Assembly: GCF_034424315.1 (NCBI RefSeq) | Contig: NZ_CP139972.1 | Location: forward strand, 372,001-436,000 | DNA: 64,000 nt | Origin: Chitinophaga sancti | GTDB lineage: Bacteria; Bacteroidota; Bacteroidia; Chitinophagales; Chitinophagaceae | Direction of reading: 5' to 3' | Shown: in pieces, positions 24,517 to 33,394 of the stretch | Layout of the letters: every line of letters starts with the position of its first letter | Position numbering within the stretch: position 1 is the first letter of the stretch | The notes under the pieces: model-generated | What the model was told of the DNA's origin: nothing | Seen by the model: only the letters and a program-made list of their open reading frames with translations | The model's database searches: none | Program-made: the position numbers and the translations under genes

Positions 24517-25149
24517 ATGATGTTTGAAAACAAGAAAGCCGTAATTTTCGATATGGATGGTGTTGTTATCGACAGTGAAAGATTTTGGTCGATAGCAGAG
24601 CGCGAAATCTTTACATCATTAGGTGTGAAAATAACAGCAGAAAATTGCCGCTTAACCCAAAAGATGACGGTGACGGAAGCCTCGAATTTCTGGTTCGGAA
24701 TATGCCCCTGGAATAAGGTGTCTATCCAGGAGGCCGAACAAATGGTTGTAAACAGGGTGATTGAGCTGATTAAATCATGCGATTGCGAAATAGCCCATGT
24801 AAGAGAATTTATTAAACATCTGAAATCCCGGGGCTGTAAAATTGGCCTGGCTACCAATTCCCCTGCATACTTTATTCCCATCTGCCTGGAGCGTGCCGGC
24901 ATTGCGGACCTCTTTGATGCAGTCGCGTCCGCAGAAGATGAAAAGAATGGGAAGCCACACCCGGATGTATACCTGACCGCCGCCAGAAAACTGGACGTAA
25001 AACCAGGTGAATGTGTAGTGATCGAAGATTCCTACCATGGCATACTGGCAGGAAAAAAAGCCGGTATGACGGTGATCGGCTTCACTAACGGAAACCCGGA
25101 AATATCATTCGATATTGCAGATTATATGTTGCATAGTTATGTACGTTGA
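24517..25149 (+). CDS. HAD-superfamily phosphatase (beta-phosphoglucomutase/HxpB-like)
   Basis: A 210-residue HAD enzyme. Motif I is FDMDGVVIDSERFW with the nucleophile Asp, motif II LATNSP, motif III GKPHPDVYLTAARKL and motif IV VIEDSYHGILAGKKAGM. The helical C1 cap lies between motifs I and II. The nearest relatives are hexitol/2-deoxyglucose-6-phosphate phosphatases and beta-phosphoglucomutases. The start at 24517 gives MMFENKKAVIFDMDG. Its stop overlaps the next gene by 11 bases. Confidence 0.85.
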   Translation: MMFENKKAVIFDMDGVVIDSERFWSIAEREIFTSLGVKITAENCRLTQKMTVTEASNFWFGICPWNKVSIQEAEQMVVNRVIELIKSCDCEIAHVREFIKHLKSRGCKIGLATNSPAYFIPICLERAGIADLFDAVASAEDEKNGKPHPDVYLTAARKLDVKPGECVVIEDSYHGILAGKKAGMTVIGFTNGNPEISFDIADYMLHSYVR

Positions 25150-25843
25150 ACTACCACCTTCACCGGATCTGGCCCCGTTCATTAAATGCTTTTGGTTGTT
25201 TGATAATAATTCAGGCGCTGATCTTAATTATACCACATTGCCGGATGGTTGTCTTGAACTGCTTGTCTTCTACCAGCATGGCCTCCTTAAAAGCATTAGC
25301 GTATTCGGTATACAATCCGAAGCCTATGATATACTGATGCCAGCGCATGAACTCAAAATCGGTATTCGCTTAAGACCACTTGCGAAGGAATATTACCTTG
25401 ATAAATGCACAACCCTGGACCGCTTTGCTGACTTCACGAAAACCTTGTCACTGCAACATTTTTCAGAGCTGGTAAGCGCAGATATTCGCGCTATGTCTCC
25501 TGCAATAGATAACCGGAAACAGCTCCTCTTTGATCTGCTGCAAAAGCACGCCGGTAATATTGAGGTAGAATCCCTGGCCACACAATGCTTCTGGAGCTCA
25601 CGCCAAATCAACCGTTATTTCAATAAGCAACTGGGCCTGTCATTAAAAAGCTATTGCAATATTTTGAAATGCTACGCATCCTACAAAGAAATCAAAGCCG
25701 GCGATCTCAACCCCGATACAGGATTCTATGATCAATCACACTTCATCCGGGAAATAAAGAAACATACAGGCACAACGCCCAAAAAGCTCCTTAAAAACGA
25801 AGCACAGCGCTACGTACAGTTTAACTCCCCGGAAGATGTCTGA
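25139..25843 (+). CDS. AraC-family regulator with DUF6597-like N-terminus
   Basis: A 234-residue protein from ATG 25139 (MYVELPPSPDLAPFIKCFWL). The N-terminal half resembles regulators with a SPxLxPFIxCFW start (HGLLKSISVFGIQSEAY); the C-terminal half has an AraC HTH (IEVESLATQCFWSSRQINRY; DTGFYDQSHFIREIKKHTGT). The start overlaps the HAD gene, so translation is probably coupled. A VOC protein follows, as is common for this type of regulator, and may be its target. Confidence 0.8.
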   Translation: MYVELPPSPDLAPFIKCFWLFDNNSGADLNYTTLPDGCLELLVFYQHGLLKSISVFGIQSEAYDILMPAHELKIGIRLRPLAKEYYLDKCTTLDRFADFTKTLSLQHFSELVSADIRAMSPAIDNRKQLLFDLLQKHAGNIEVESLATQCFWSSRQINRYFNKQLGLSLKSYCNILKCYASYKEIKAGDLNPDTGFYDQSHFIREIKKHTGTTPKKLLKNEAQRYVQFNSPEDV

Positions 25844-25873
25844 TTTATCCTATTTTCAGGTAAGTCCACCCGC

Positions 25874-25899
25874 TAATTTTGTATTCTAAATTTGAATAC
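25874..25899 (+). promoter_or_regulatory. Promoter and inverted repeat before the VOC gene
   Basis: TAATTTTG (25874-25881) is a perfect -7 box. It runs into GTATTC-n7-GAATAC (25881-25899), a 6-bp inverted repeat at the expected start of transcription, which could be an operator. Confidence 0.45.
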
Positions 25900-25900
25900 A

Positions 25901-26272
25901 ATGAGACTGAATCACCTGAACCTTGTCGTGAGTGACATTGCCAAAGCCATCGGATTTTTTGAACAACACCTCGGCTTTACATGCATCGAAAACAGGAAAG
26001 ATGCCATCGGCGTACTAACGAATGAAGACAAATTCGTATTAATTCTATGGGCCGCAAAATTAAACAAAACCCAGGCAGTCAGTTACCCGGAGAACTTCCA
26101 CATTGGTTTTTACCAAAACGATCAGGAGGCTGTCATAAAGATCTATGAAGGCCTGAAATCCGGTGCTGACGGCCTCGTATTCGACAGCGAACCCCGCAAA
26201 CTAAGAGATACCTTCGGCTTTTACTTCCATTTCGACAATTTGATGATAGAGATTAGTGTATTGCCTGCATAG
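25901..26272 (+). CDS. VOC/glyoxalase-fold protein
   Basis: A 123-residue single VOC domain: MRLNHLNLVVSDIAKAIGFF, then HLGFTCIENRKDAIGVL and FHIGFYQNDQEAV, ending with FYFHFDNLMIEIS. Metal ligands would be H5, the His of FHIGF and a final Glu (MIEIS). Such proteins include glyoxalases, fosfomycin-type thiol transferases and ring-cleaving dioxygenases; nothing decides between these. The ATG at 25901 is used; an earlier TTG adds three residues. Confidence 0.75.
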   Translation: MRLNHLNLVVSDIAKAIGFFEQHLGFTCIENRKDAIGVLTNEDKFVLILWAAKLNKTQAVSYPENFHIGFYQNDQEAVIKIYEGLKSGADGLVFDSEPRKLRDTFGFYFHFDNLMIEISVLPA

Positions 26273-26321
26273 TTCTTTGTAAATTTGCACTGCTATCAAT
26301 TAAGTCGCGAATGAAATTTTT

Positions 26322-26345
26322 AGTTCAGGTACTACCTGAACTTTA
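26322..26345. terminator. Terminator between VOC and glutaminyl cyclase genes
   Basis: AGTTCAGGT-act-ACCTGAACT hairpin (26322-26342) followed by TTATTT. It contains the stop codon of the convergent minus-strand gene. Confidence 0.6.
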
Positions 26346-27147
26346 TTTCAAATAAATAAGGCCATTGCTTCCCCGTTACCAAAAAACTTCCCCTCGCACT
26401 ATCATACGCAATTCCATTCAACACATCTTCATTCGGATCCGGCAACAACGCAGGCTTATACACCTTTCCTCCATGCGCAAAAATATCAGTCAGGTCCGCC
26501 TTGGCTACCACCTTCCCGGTTTCAGCATTTATCTTCAATATATTATTCGTCAAAAATTGATTGGAATAAATAAACCCATCCACATATTCCAGTTCATTAA
26601 TATTATTCACCGGGCCATTCTCATCTGTCACAGGCAGCTTCTTTTGCACCTGCAGCGTATTCGGATCCAGGTATTGCAGTTCTGAAGTACCCGTACTTGC
26701 TATCAGGCTCTTCCCATCATGCGTAAGTGACCAACCCTCTCCAGGCCATGGATACTCCGCAATCTTTTTAAAATCCTTCAGGTCGTAAACGAATACCTTG
26801 TTACTACGATAGGTGAGCTGGTAAATCTTGTTATCAAAAATCACAATACCCTCCCCAAAAACAGCCTTATCAATATAATGCTCCCTTACCGCCTTACCGG
26901 TGCTAAGATCTACCTGTGCAATCTTACTGAACCCTTCACGACCCGTGCTCTCATACAGTTCATTGTTATGTACTAACAGCCCTTCTGTATACGAAGATGT
27001 ATCATGTGGAAATACATTCACCACACTATATTCCATAAATGCAGGTGAAGTGACAACACTTGAACTTCCTTCCTGTGGCTTATTGTTATTATTACACGCT
27101 GTGAAAATTAAAGCTATGGCTAATCCGGTTAAAACATGTTTCTTCAT
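26332..27147 (-). CDS. Glutaminyl-peptide cyclotransferase (plant/bacterial type), lipoprotein
   Basis: A 271-residue lipoprotein (lipobox LIFTACNNNN, Cys near 18). The body is a five-bladed propeller of the Glu_cyclase_2 family: VFPHDTSSYTEGLLVHNNEL, STGREGFSKI, FGEGIVIFDNKIYQLTY, GEGWSLTHDGKSL, NNINELEYVDGFIYSN and VLNGIAYDSARGSF. These match bacterial QC enzymes, which turn N-terminal glutamine into pyroglutamate. It lies in the cell envelope, before a GH3 gene in the same direction with 21 bases between, reading GH3 first. Confidence 0.85.
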   Translation of the reverse strand: MKKHVLTGLAIALIFTACNNNNKPQEGSSSVVTSPAFMEYSVVNVFPHDTSSYTEGLLVHNNELYESTGREGFSKIAQVDLSTGKAVREHYIDKAVFGEGIVIFDNKIYQLTYRSNKVFVYDLKDFKKIAEYPWPGEGWSLTHDGKSLIASTGTSELQYLDPNTLQVQKKLPVTDENGPVNNINELEYVDGFIYSNQFLTNNILKINAETGKVVAKADLTDIFAHGGKVYKPALLPDPNEDVLNGIAYDSARGSFLVTGKQWPYLFEIKFR

Positions 27148-27168
27148 GCCACTAAGATATAAAAAACC

Positions 27169-29478
27169 TTATTTATGATATCGCTCATTCCTCGCATCCC
27201 TTATCACCCCTTTCCAATCCAGTCCATACCCAAAATCATAACTATGCCCATCCGCATCCTCATAACAATCCATATCATACGGAACATCCTCATTTTGTTT
27301 CTCCACCGTCGCCATATCCTTCGGCATCTGCAATGGCAATAAACCAGAAGGCGCCGTCTTCCCTGAAATAATCTCCATCAATGCACCCGTAGACACCCCA
27401 AAATGCACCAGCAATCCATCCACCCGTTTCTCAAACTCCCCAAACACCATCGGCTTACCTACATTAACTGCCACTATCACAGGTTTCCCATTCATCACAG
27501 ACCGGGTATCCAATATCGTTTGCAGATCCATAAAATTATTGGCCATCACCTCCTTGTTTTTATAAGACCTGTTCTTCACTGCCGGCGCTACTACCGGGTC
27601 TCCCGCGGCAATACTCTGTTCCCGTGCTTCCACAGCCTTGTACATACCGTATTGCAGGGTGATAGGCTTGTAGCCATTCCCACCTGCTTTCCTGTCTTCC
27701 GCACTATATCCATTATCGCCACTCACCGGGCTGGCCACAAACACGATGGCAAAATCTGCTTTCTCAGGTGCATTCGTGATGTTGTAGTACTTTTTGATCG
27801 TATTGGTATCCACTGGGTAATCGAAATGTGGCAAAGTGGCCATTCCCCACCAATTCTTCGACATCGGGTAATAGATCTTCGGAATATACACCGTTTTCCT
27901 GCCTGTTACAGGCAACACATTCCCATGATTCTTCAGCAGCACGACTGATTTCAGCTGCGCCTCAAAACCCGCTTTCATAAATTCCGGGTTGCCAACAAGC
28001 GCCTTACTTTTTTCACTATCCAGGTAGGGGTTTTCAAACAATCCTACCCTGAAGATATTCTTCAGTAAGCGCACGGCTGAACGCTGAAACCGCTCTTTCA
28101 TAAATGCCTCCCCATGTTCTTTTACGCCCATCTGGTAAGCAGCCATCACCGGTTTCATATCATTATTCCCTCCAAACTGATCCACACCTGCCATCAATGC
28201 CTGGTAATGCCTTTCATCCACCGTCTTTGTCTCCATGCCCCATGGCTTTCCCTCAAATACATCCGGCGCAGCCCCTTCATTCCCCGTAATCATCCAGTCT
28301 GTACATATTACCCCATCATAATGATACTGGCCCCTGAGCAGGTCCGTAAGCAGGTATTTACTATACCCGTTACCCACGCCTTTGGGATCAATGCCATAAG
28401 AGATCGTATAATAAGGCATCACCGCCGCCGCTGCTTTTGTTTTACCCCCCAGTTTTAAAGCACCATCCACAAAAGGTGAGGTATGTGCCGCAAAATTCTT
28501 TCCCGGGTATACTGCATACTTCCCATATGCAAAGTGCGCATCCCTGCCACCTTCTTCCGGACCGCCGCCAGGCCAGTGTTTCACCATGGCGTTGACACTG
28601 GTCCATCCCCAGCCATCTTTAATTTCATCTCCACCCACAGATGTCTGGAATCCATCTATGTAGGCCCGTGCCATGTCTGCAGACAACACCGGACTTTCCC
28701 CGAATGTTGAGATTAGCCTATACCACCTGGGTTCTGTGGCAAGGTCCACTTGCGGAGACAAGGCCGTTGTTATTCCCAAAGCCCTGTATTCCCTGGCGGC
28801 AATGCTCCCAAATTGTTTTACGATACCCGGATCAAAAGTCGCTGCCATCCCCAGTCCATCAGGCCATTGAGAGATTTCACCTCCTGCCCCTGCATTGAAC
28901 TCAGCATTGGCCTGCACCACATGCCTGGGATCAGAACTGTTATTTACCGGGATACCCAAAGGCAATCCTTCCACATAGGCCTGCACGTTATTGTTCCATG
29001 CTGCCGCTACTGCCGGACTCGCAACTGTTGTAATTAATATATGCCGGAGATTATCAGATTGCAGGAACTGTTTCTGCTGGTCGCTGATAGCTGAAGGTGC
29101 CTCCCCACTCTTGCTGAATGGCTGCCCGTTATACGTGCCGGCGGCAAAACCTCCCTCATGAGAAGGAATGGCCTGGTGAAGACTATACAACATCAGACCC
29201 GCCATTTGCTCTACCGTCATCTTCGATACCAGGTCTTTTGCCCGCTCTTCGACAGGCAGGCGCCAGTCCTCATATTTATCCAGTTTCCCGTTCTTGTTTA
29301 AGTCTTTAAAATACAATTTCCCGATGTGCAGGATCTTTACGCCCGAACTGCTGGCATAACCTAATGCAGGGCCTTTCGGGTTCGCAATGGTCAGGTAATT
29401 TTGGCCTTGTACATACATCACTCCCAGTAAAAGTGATAACGTGATAATTCCCTTTATCATTTCGTAGGATTTTTTCAT
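27169..29478 (-). CDS. Secreted glycoside hydrolase family 3 enzyme
   Basis: A 769-residue protein with a signal peptide (IITLSLLLGVMYVQGQ). The GH3 N-domain has LVSKMTVEQMAGLMLYSLHQ, PLGIPVNNSSDPRH and VDLATEPRWYR, and the nucleophile loop GVICTDWMITGNEG with Asp near 395. The C-domain holds SVVLLKNHGNVLPV and a final LQMPKD segment. The long variant with GRDAHFAYGKYAVYPGKN resembles beta-glucosidase or beta-xylosidase groups. It likely releases monomers from plant glycans outside the inner membrane. The glutaminyl cyclase gene follows, 21 bases on. Confidence 0.9.
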   Translation of the reverse strand: MKKSYEMIKGIITLSLLLGVMYVQGQNYLTIANPKGPALGYASSSGVKILHIGKLYFKDLNKNGKLDKYEDWRLPVEERAKDLVSKMTVEQMAGLMLYSLHQAIPSHEGGFAAGTYNGQPFSKSGEAPSAISDQQKQFLQSDNLRHILITTVASPAVAAAWNNNVQAYVEGLPLGIPVNNSSDPRHVVQANAEFNAGAGGEISQWPDGLGMAATFDPGIVKQFGSIAAREYRALGITTALSPQVDLATEPRWYRLISTFGESPVLSADMARAYIDGFQTSVGGDEIKDGWGWTSVNAMVKHWPGGGPEEGGRDAHFAYGKYAVYPGKNFAAHTSPFVDGALKLGGKTKAAAAVMPYYTISYGIDPKGVGNGYSKYLLTDLLRGQYHYDGVICTDWMITGNEGAAPDVFEGKPWGMETKTVDERHYQALMAGVDQFGGNNDMKPVMAAYQMGVKEHGEAFMKERFQRSAVRLLKNIFRVGLFENPYLDSEKSKALVGNPEFMKAGFEAQLKSVVLLKNHGNVLPVTGRKTVYIPKIYYPMSKNWWGMATLPHFDYPVDTNTIKKYYNITNAPEKADFAIVFVASPVSGDNGYSAEDRKAGGNGYKPITLQYGMYKAVEAREQSIAAGDPVVAPAVKNRSYKNKEVMANNFMDLQTILDTRSVMNGKPVIVAVNVGKPMVFGEFEKRVDGLLVHFGVSTGALMEIISGKTAPSGLLPLQMPKDMATVEKQNEDVPYDMDCYEDADGHSYDFGYGLDWKGVIRDARNERYHK

Positions 29479-29557
29479 AAAACGTAGAATCTGTGGGCAT
29501 TAGCTATCAATGCCTCGGTGCGAAGCAATGATAAAGATATTTTCTGGATTTTCAAGA

Positions 29558-30256
29558 TTAATGTGTCGTCCACCGCTTTTTAAGCAGCCTCATATTGACC
29601 CGGAAGAAATCGTAGAACATGGCAATGATCAGCACACCGCCAGCGATATAAAAACAATGATAGCTGAATCTTAAAAAGGCGAAGCCGCCAATGATACCAC
29701 CCAGCAGGAAGAAGAGGATTATAGTGCACCTGAGCAGGATCTTTTTGCGCACCCTGGGGAATTTCATAAAAGCGGCTGCCAGGTCAATCCCCAGGTCAGT
29801 AAACATCCCTGTGAGATGGGTCGTTCTGACCACGGACCCGGAAATCATGGATACCAGCGCATTCTGCATACCCATTGCAAAAAGCAGGCTCCCGGCAAAG
29901 TATTCTGTTTTCACCACACTCTTGTCAAAAGTGTGCCCGAAATATCCAACCAGGGCAAGGATCACAATTTCTGCCAGGATAGGCAGGGTATAGGCATTGG
30001 TTTTTGAAATGTACAGGCTGGAACAGAATGCCCCCGAAAGAAAGAGTACCAGCCAGAGCGCCACCATTCTTACTGCACGCAAATCTCCTTCGGTGATCTT
30101 TACGGCCAGCAGGGCAGCATGACCGGTAATGTTGGTAGTCAGTACAAAGAAGCCTAAAAATCCTGAAGCATTGACAAAACCTGCGGTTAAACAAAGCATA
30201 ACGGCTAAGCGTATATTATGCTGAAAGCTTCTTTTCGGTCCACGATGCCTGAACAT
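29558..30256 (-). CDS. YoaK-family (DUF1275) membrane protein
   Basis: A 232-residue integral membrane protein with about six helices. The family pattern is clear: LAVMLCLTAGFVNASGFLGF, TTNITGHAALLAVKITEGD, and GSLLFAMGMQNALVSMISGS followed by RTTHLTGMFTDLGIDLAA. The function of the family is unknown; transport or membrane signalling has been proposed. It starts 3 bases after the methyltransferase gene, so the two form an operon, divergent from a Crp regulator. Confidence 0.85.
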   Translation of the reverse strand: MFRHRGPKRSFQHNIRLAVMLCLTAGFVNASGFLGFFVLTTNITGHAALLAVKITEGDLRAVRMVALWLVLFLSGAFCSSLYISKTNAYTLPILAEIVILALVGYFGHTFDKSVVKTEYFAGSLLFAMGMQNALVSMISGSVVRTTHLTGMFTDLGIDLAAAFMKFPRVRKKILLRCTIILFFLLGGIIGGFAFLRFSYHCFYIAGGVLIIAMFYDFFRVNMRLLKKRWTTH

Positions 30257-30259
30257 TTC

Positions 30260-30862
30260 CTATTCTGTTTTGATCCAGCAACTAAATAAGGTGTCGATAT
30301 CACACTTCACCAGTTGATACGAGGCCGGAATTCTCGTAAGTGAACTCTGGTAGGTGGCCAGCCGGGTACCAGCAGGTCTTTTATCCAAAAGGTTATAGAG
30401 GTAGGTTGCATAGTATTCATACAAACTCTCCGAGTGGTTAATGCTGTCATCTATATGCAGACTCTCATCTACCAGGTTCTCATAGAAAGGGTTGTAGAAA
30501 TAGAAATGATCGAAAGCAGAGAAATCCAGTTGGGTGAAATCGCCGTGAATGAAAGAGGTATTTTTCAACCCCAGTTGCTCCTGTACCTGCCTGGCTATGC
30601 TGACCAGGTTACTCCTTTGCTCTACCCCGTAAAAATTGCAGTCATTGAAATAATACCCTGCATTCAGGCAGAACTTGCCAACACCGGAGCCGATGTCGAG
30701 AATGTTTGAACCGGGGGTAACTGCCAGGAAAGAAGCAGCCTGTTGGGCGATTTCTATAGGGGTCCAGTGCAGGTAAGATATGCGGCGAATAGGACCGGGA
30801 TATAACTGATCAAAATTCTTATTTGTCGAATAGACGCTCTCTTTTGTAGTATTACTTATCAT
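30260..30862 (-). CDS. Class I SAM-dependent methyltransferase
   Basis: A 200-residue Rossmann-fold methyltransferase. The SAM site is NILDIGSGVGKFCLNAGYYF (motif I), followed by FYGVEQRSNLVSIAR (acidic end of beta-2) and FIHGDFTQLDFSAFDHFYFY (motifs II and III, ending NPFYEN, an NPP-Y-like motif). The NPFY could mean an N-methyltransferase acting on an amino group (inference). It is the first gene of a pair with the YoaK-like gene. A TAATTTTG box lies 39 bases upstream. Confidence 0.78.
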   Translation of the reverse strand: MISNTTKESVYSTNKNFDQLYPGPIRRISYLHWTPIEIAQQAASFLAVTPGSNILDIGSGVGKFCLNAGYYFNDCNFYGVEQRSNLVSIARQVQEQLGLKNTSFIHGDFTQLDFSAFDHFYFYNPFYENLVDESLHIDDSINHSESLYEYYATYLYNLLDKRPAGTRLATYQSSLTRIPASYQLVKCDIDTLFSCWIKTE

Positions 30863-30900
30863 ACACTGTCCTGTAATAAAATTGTACCTTTATTCCGCCG

Positions 30901-30969
30901 CAAAATTACCAACTTCCGGGGGCAGTAACTTTGCAGGTTGTCAATTTGAAAGTTGATAAAAATTAACTT
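30901..30969. promoter_or_regulatory. Divergent promoters of methyltransferase operon and Crp-like gene
   Basis: TAATTTTG on the minus strand (30901-30908) and TAACTTTG on the plus strand (30926-30933) are perfect -7 boxes. An inverted repeat AAGTTgA...T-AACTT (30950-30969) lies between the plus -7 box and the crp start and could be an autoregulatory site. Confidence 0.5.
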
Positions 30970-30971
30970 TT

Positions 30972-31679
30972 ATGAGTTTAAAGGGGATATTTCCGATAGA
31001 TAAGTGGATCTTTCGCTCCAGGTCAATCATGGAGAGCTTGTCAAAGGAGGAGATGGAAAGGTTGTTATCGGACATGGTAGAGCAGGAGTACAAAAAGGGG
31101 CAGATCATATTCAGGGAGAATAACCCCGCTTTTGGTATTTATTACATCAAACAGGGCAAGGTTAAGAAATACAAGCAGGACAGGAATGGCAATGAGCATA
31201 TCATATATGTGGCAAACGAAGGGGAACTGATCGGCTATCACCCGGTATTAGCGGGGAGCACTTACCCTGACTCGGCTGCTGCGCTCGAAGATAGCAGGAT
31301 AGCATTTATACCCAGGGAATCGTTTTTGTCAGCCATGGAGTGGGCACCAGGCCTTACCAAACACCTCCTGAGCGCGCTCAGCTACGAATACAGTGTGCTG
31401 GCCAACAGCCTGTCAATCGTAGCGAAACATTCTGTGCGGGAGAGGCTGGCGATCTCACTGATTGTATTGAGAGAAAAGTACAAAGTCTCCGCCCAGGATA
31501 CCAGTGATGTGTCAATTAATATTTCGCGCAAGGACCTGGCCAGTATGACCGCTACAACAGAGGAAAATGTGGTCAGGATCCTGAAAGAACTAAAGGAAGA
31601 AGGGATCGTTGGTACGCAGGGAAGAAAGATTATTATTCATGATGTAAAGGCATTGGTGGAGATGGCGCATTACCAGTGA
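30972..31679 (+). CDS. Crp/Fnr-family transcription regulator
   Basis: A 235-residue regulator. The cNMP-like barrel spans residues 15-135 (YKKGQIIFRENNPAFGIYYI, GKVKKYKQDRNGNEHIIYVA, GELIGYHPVLAGSTYPDSAA) and the winged helix lies at 165-225, with NISRKDLASMTATTEENVVR as the recognition part. It has no iron-sulfur cysteines. It is divergent from the methyltransferase/YoaK pair and shares a 110-bp region with it, so it likely regulates that pair. It is only distantly similar to the Crp at 354-983. Confidence 0.85.
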   Translation: MSLKGIFPIDKWIFRSRSIMESLSKEEMERLLSDMVEQEYKKGQIIFRENNPAFGIYYIKQGKVKKYKQDRNGNEHIIYVANEGELIGYHPVLAGSTYPDSAAALEDSRIAFIPRESFLSAMEWAPGLTKHLLSALSYEYSVLANSLSIVAKHSVRERLAISLIVLREKYKVSAQDTSDVSINISRKDLASMTATTEENVVRILKELKEEGIVGTQGRKIIIHDVKALVEMAHYQ

Positions 31680-31794
31680 TGTGATCCCACCCGGCTTATT
31701 AGCTGATAGCATCCGGCATGTATTTAAAGAGGCTATGCAAACCTTCACTAAGAAAAATCCTCCCTAATTATTATTTTGCTGCAAAATCCAAAGA

Positions 31795-32220
31795 ATGCTG
31801 AGAAAGATAAAAATAGTACTGTCCTTGTTAGTTTTTATCAGTGCTGCCGTACATGCGCAACAGTACAGTGGAAAGCTGAAGATTGAAAAATTAGTGGACA
31901 CCAGCCAGAATAGTATTGGCCAGAAGATTGTTTATCCCCAGTTTAAAGATCCGAAGGTGACGATGTGTAAGATTACCTTTCCTCCCGGTGAGAATACGGG
32001 CTGGCATAAGCATTTGATCCCGGTGTTTTCATATGTGTTACAGGGAACATTGACGGTGGAGATAGAAGGGAAGGGTACTGTGGAGTATAAGGAGGGGAGT
32101 AGTTTTGTAGAATCTTATGATACTTACCATAGAGGGATTAATAAGGGAAATACGGATGTGGTGTTGTTTGTGGTGTACCTTGGGGGAGATGGACAGCGCC
32201 TGGCGATAAAGAAACAGTAA
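31795..32220 (+). CDS. Secreted single-domain cupin protein
   Basis: A 141-residue protein with a signal peptide (VLSLLVFISAAVHAQ) and a small beta barrel. Cupin motif 1 is PGENTGWHKHLIPVFSYVLQ with two His, then GTLTVEIEGKG; motif 2 is DTYHRGINKGNTDVVLFVVY. Metal binding is likely through these His. Related proteins act as isomerases or sensors of unknown ligands. It may be cotranscribed with the Crp gene 115 bases upstream, but a TTATTTTG site just ahead suggests its own promoter. Confidence 0.8.
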   Translation: MLRKIKIVLSLLVFISAAVHAQQYSGKLKIEKLVDTSQNSIGQKIVYPQFKDPKVTMCKITFPPGENTGWHKHLIPVFSYVLQGTLTVEIEGKGTVEYKEGSSFVESYDTYHRGINKGNTDVVLFVVYLGGDGQRLAIKKQ

Positions 32221-32312
32221 ATCTTTTGGGTATAAGGGGGGTGGTTTCTCGTGCTCCCTTTTTAAATTCAAGCCGATACGCCACCAAAATAACCTTTACC
32301 CTCAAATAAAAT

Positions 32313-32384
32313 TAGAACTCATTTCATAATTACCGTTTATGTATTGATAATCAATTGAAATGCCTATTTATGAAATGAGTTCTA
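32313..32384 (+). repeat. Palindromic 73-bp interspersed element, copy C
   Basis: TAGAACTCATTTCATAA at the left, TTATGAAATGAGTTCTA at the right: perfect terminal inverted repeats with TA on both sides. The last three bases are the stop codon of the minus-strand small gene at 32382-32555. Confidence 0.85.
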
Positions 32385-32555
32385 GTCAATAGATTCAATG
32401 TAAAAGTTCATTCCCATGCTTTTAAAGTAATCTTTTGACGATTCGTCCAGGCGTTTGAAAAATGCGTCGGGATCGTTACGTAATTCTTCACTTAATTTAG
32501 CGCGCGTTTTTCTTAACTCTACTAAAAAAGGTGGTTCTTTTTTTCTCTTTGACAT
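32382..32555 (-). CDS. Small basic/acidic protein, candidate antitoxin of the PIN pair
   Basis: A 57-residue protein starting MSKRKKEPPFLVELRKTRAK and ending with MGMNFYIESID. The central part, LSEELRNDPDAFFKRLDESS, is a charged helix as in the short partner proteins of PIN toxins (LRKxRAKLSEE). It starts 3 bases after the PIN gene stop, so the order is toxin then antitoxin, the reverse of the usual VapBC. Its TAG stop is provided by the end of the palindromic element copy C. Confidence 0.6.
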   Translation of the reverse strand: MSKRKKEPPFLVELRKTRAKLSEELRNDPDAFFKRLDESSKDYFKSMGMNFYIESID

Positions 32556-32558
32556 AAC

Positions 32559-33014
32559 TTATGGATTTAAAATGGCATGGGGCGTTTTGATTTTTATTGT
32601 TCTTAACCCCATATTTGTATTGATTTTATTAAAACGTTGAATCCTGCTTTCATTGGCCATATGCTTAAAATTCCAACTAGCTACTACATCTGCGTTTTGC
32701 AAAGTAGCAGTGGCAATATGCATGGCGTCTACCTCGCTGTCATAACCTAAAATACCTTCTGCTATATACCTGTTTGCAAGTAGGCGCGCTTTAAAAGGTG
32801 CCTTTGTCCAAACACAATGCATCAATGGAACCTGGAGAGGCTGATTTCTTACTTCATTTCTGGCGGCTTTTAGTTCTTCAGATACAAGATTGGAATACAT
32901 CATCTTTTTACTTCCCCGCTTAAATTCCTCCATCAATTTTAAGCTGTCTTCCATAAACTCTTTGTCAAAACATCCCCCAAATACAGAGGTGTCTACATAA
33001 ATTATTTCCTTCAC
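32559..33014 (-). CDS. PIN-domain protein, probable VapC-like ribonuclease toxin
   Basis: A 151-residue PIN-fold protein that starts with GTG at 33014. YVDTSVFGGCFD at residues 6-17 has the first catalytic Asp, YSNLVSEELK a conserved Glu, and SEVDAMHIATATLQNADVVA a pair of acidic residues, with SWNFKHM afterwards. PIN toxins cut RNA; this subgroup (VDTSVFGGxFD) is common in Bacteroidota and Cyanobacteria. The small gene downstream is likely the antitoxin. A role in defence or stress is inferred, not shown. Confidence 0.75.
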   Translation of the reverse strand: MKEIIYVDTSVFGGCFDKEFMEDSLKLMEEFKRGSKKMMYSNLVSEELKAARNEVRNQPLQVPLMHCVWTKAPFKARLLANRYIAEGILGYDSEVDAMHIATATLQNADVVASWNFKHMANESRIQRFNKINTNMGLRTIKIKTPHAILNP

Positions 33015-33394
33015 AAAAATACTGTTTTTTCTATATGGTTAACAATCTAAAAATGGCTGGAAATCCCCAATAAGAAAGGCATTCACAGAATTGTGGTTAA
33101 CGAAATCAATTTTGTAATTGGAGTATCTTTTCTGAACTTCCTACGCTTAAATTAACAAAAAATAATTGCCTATATTTTTTTCTCGCTGTTCATTTTCTGT
33201 TCATTCCTGTTCAATATAATTTCTCACCGCTCAGCCGCAGGCATAAATTCTTCCTTTTCGTAAAGCAATATGATCCGTTAAGGATTTTTAACGCAAAAAT
33301 GGATGCTCTTTACCCATAAAAAATACTGAATCGCTATTGCGTTTTGCTACCATATCCCGCGTAAACGCTCAAATTTCTCCGGGTGTTTAAAAAA
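33015..33394. other. AT-rich intergenic region, no gene seen
   Basis: About 380 bp upstream of the PIN gene. No frame is convincing. Short AACGCAA/TTGCGTT inverted repeats occur near 33289 and 33337. Confidence 0.35.
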
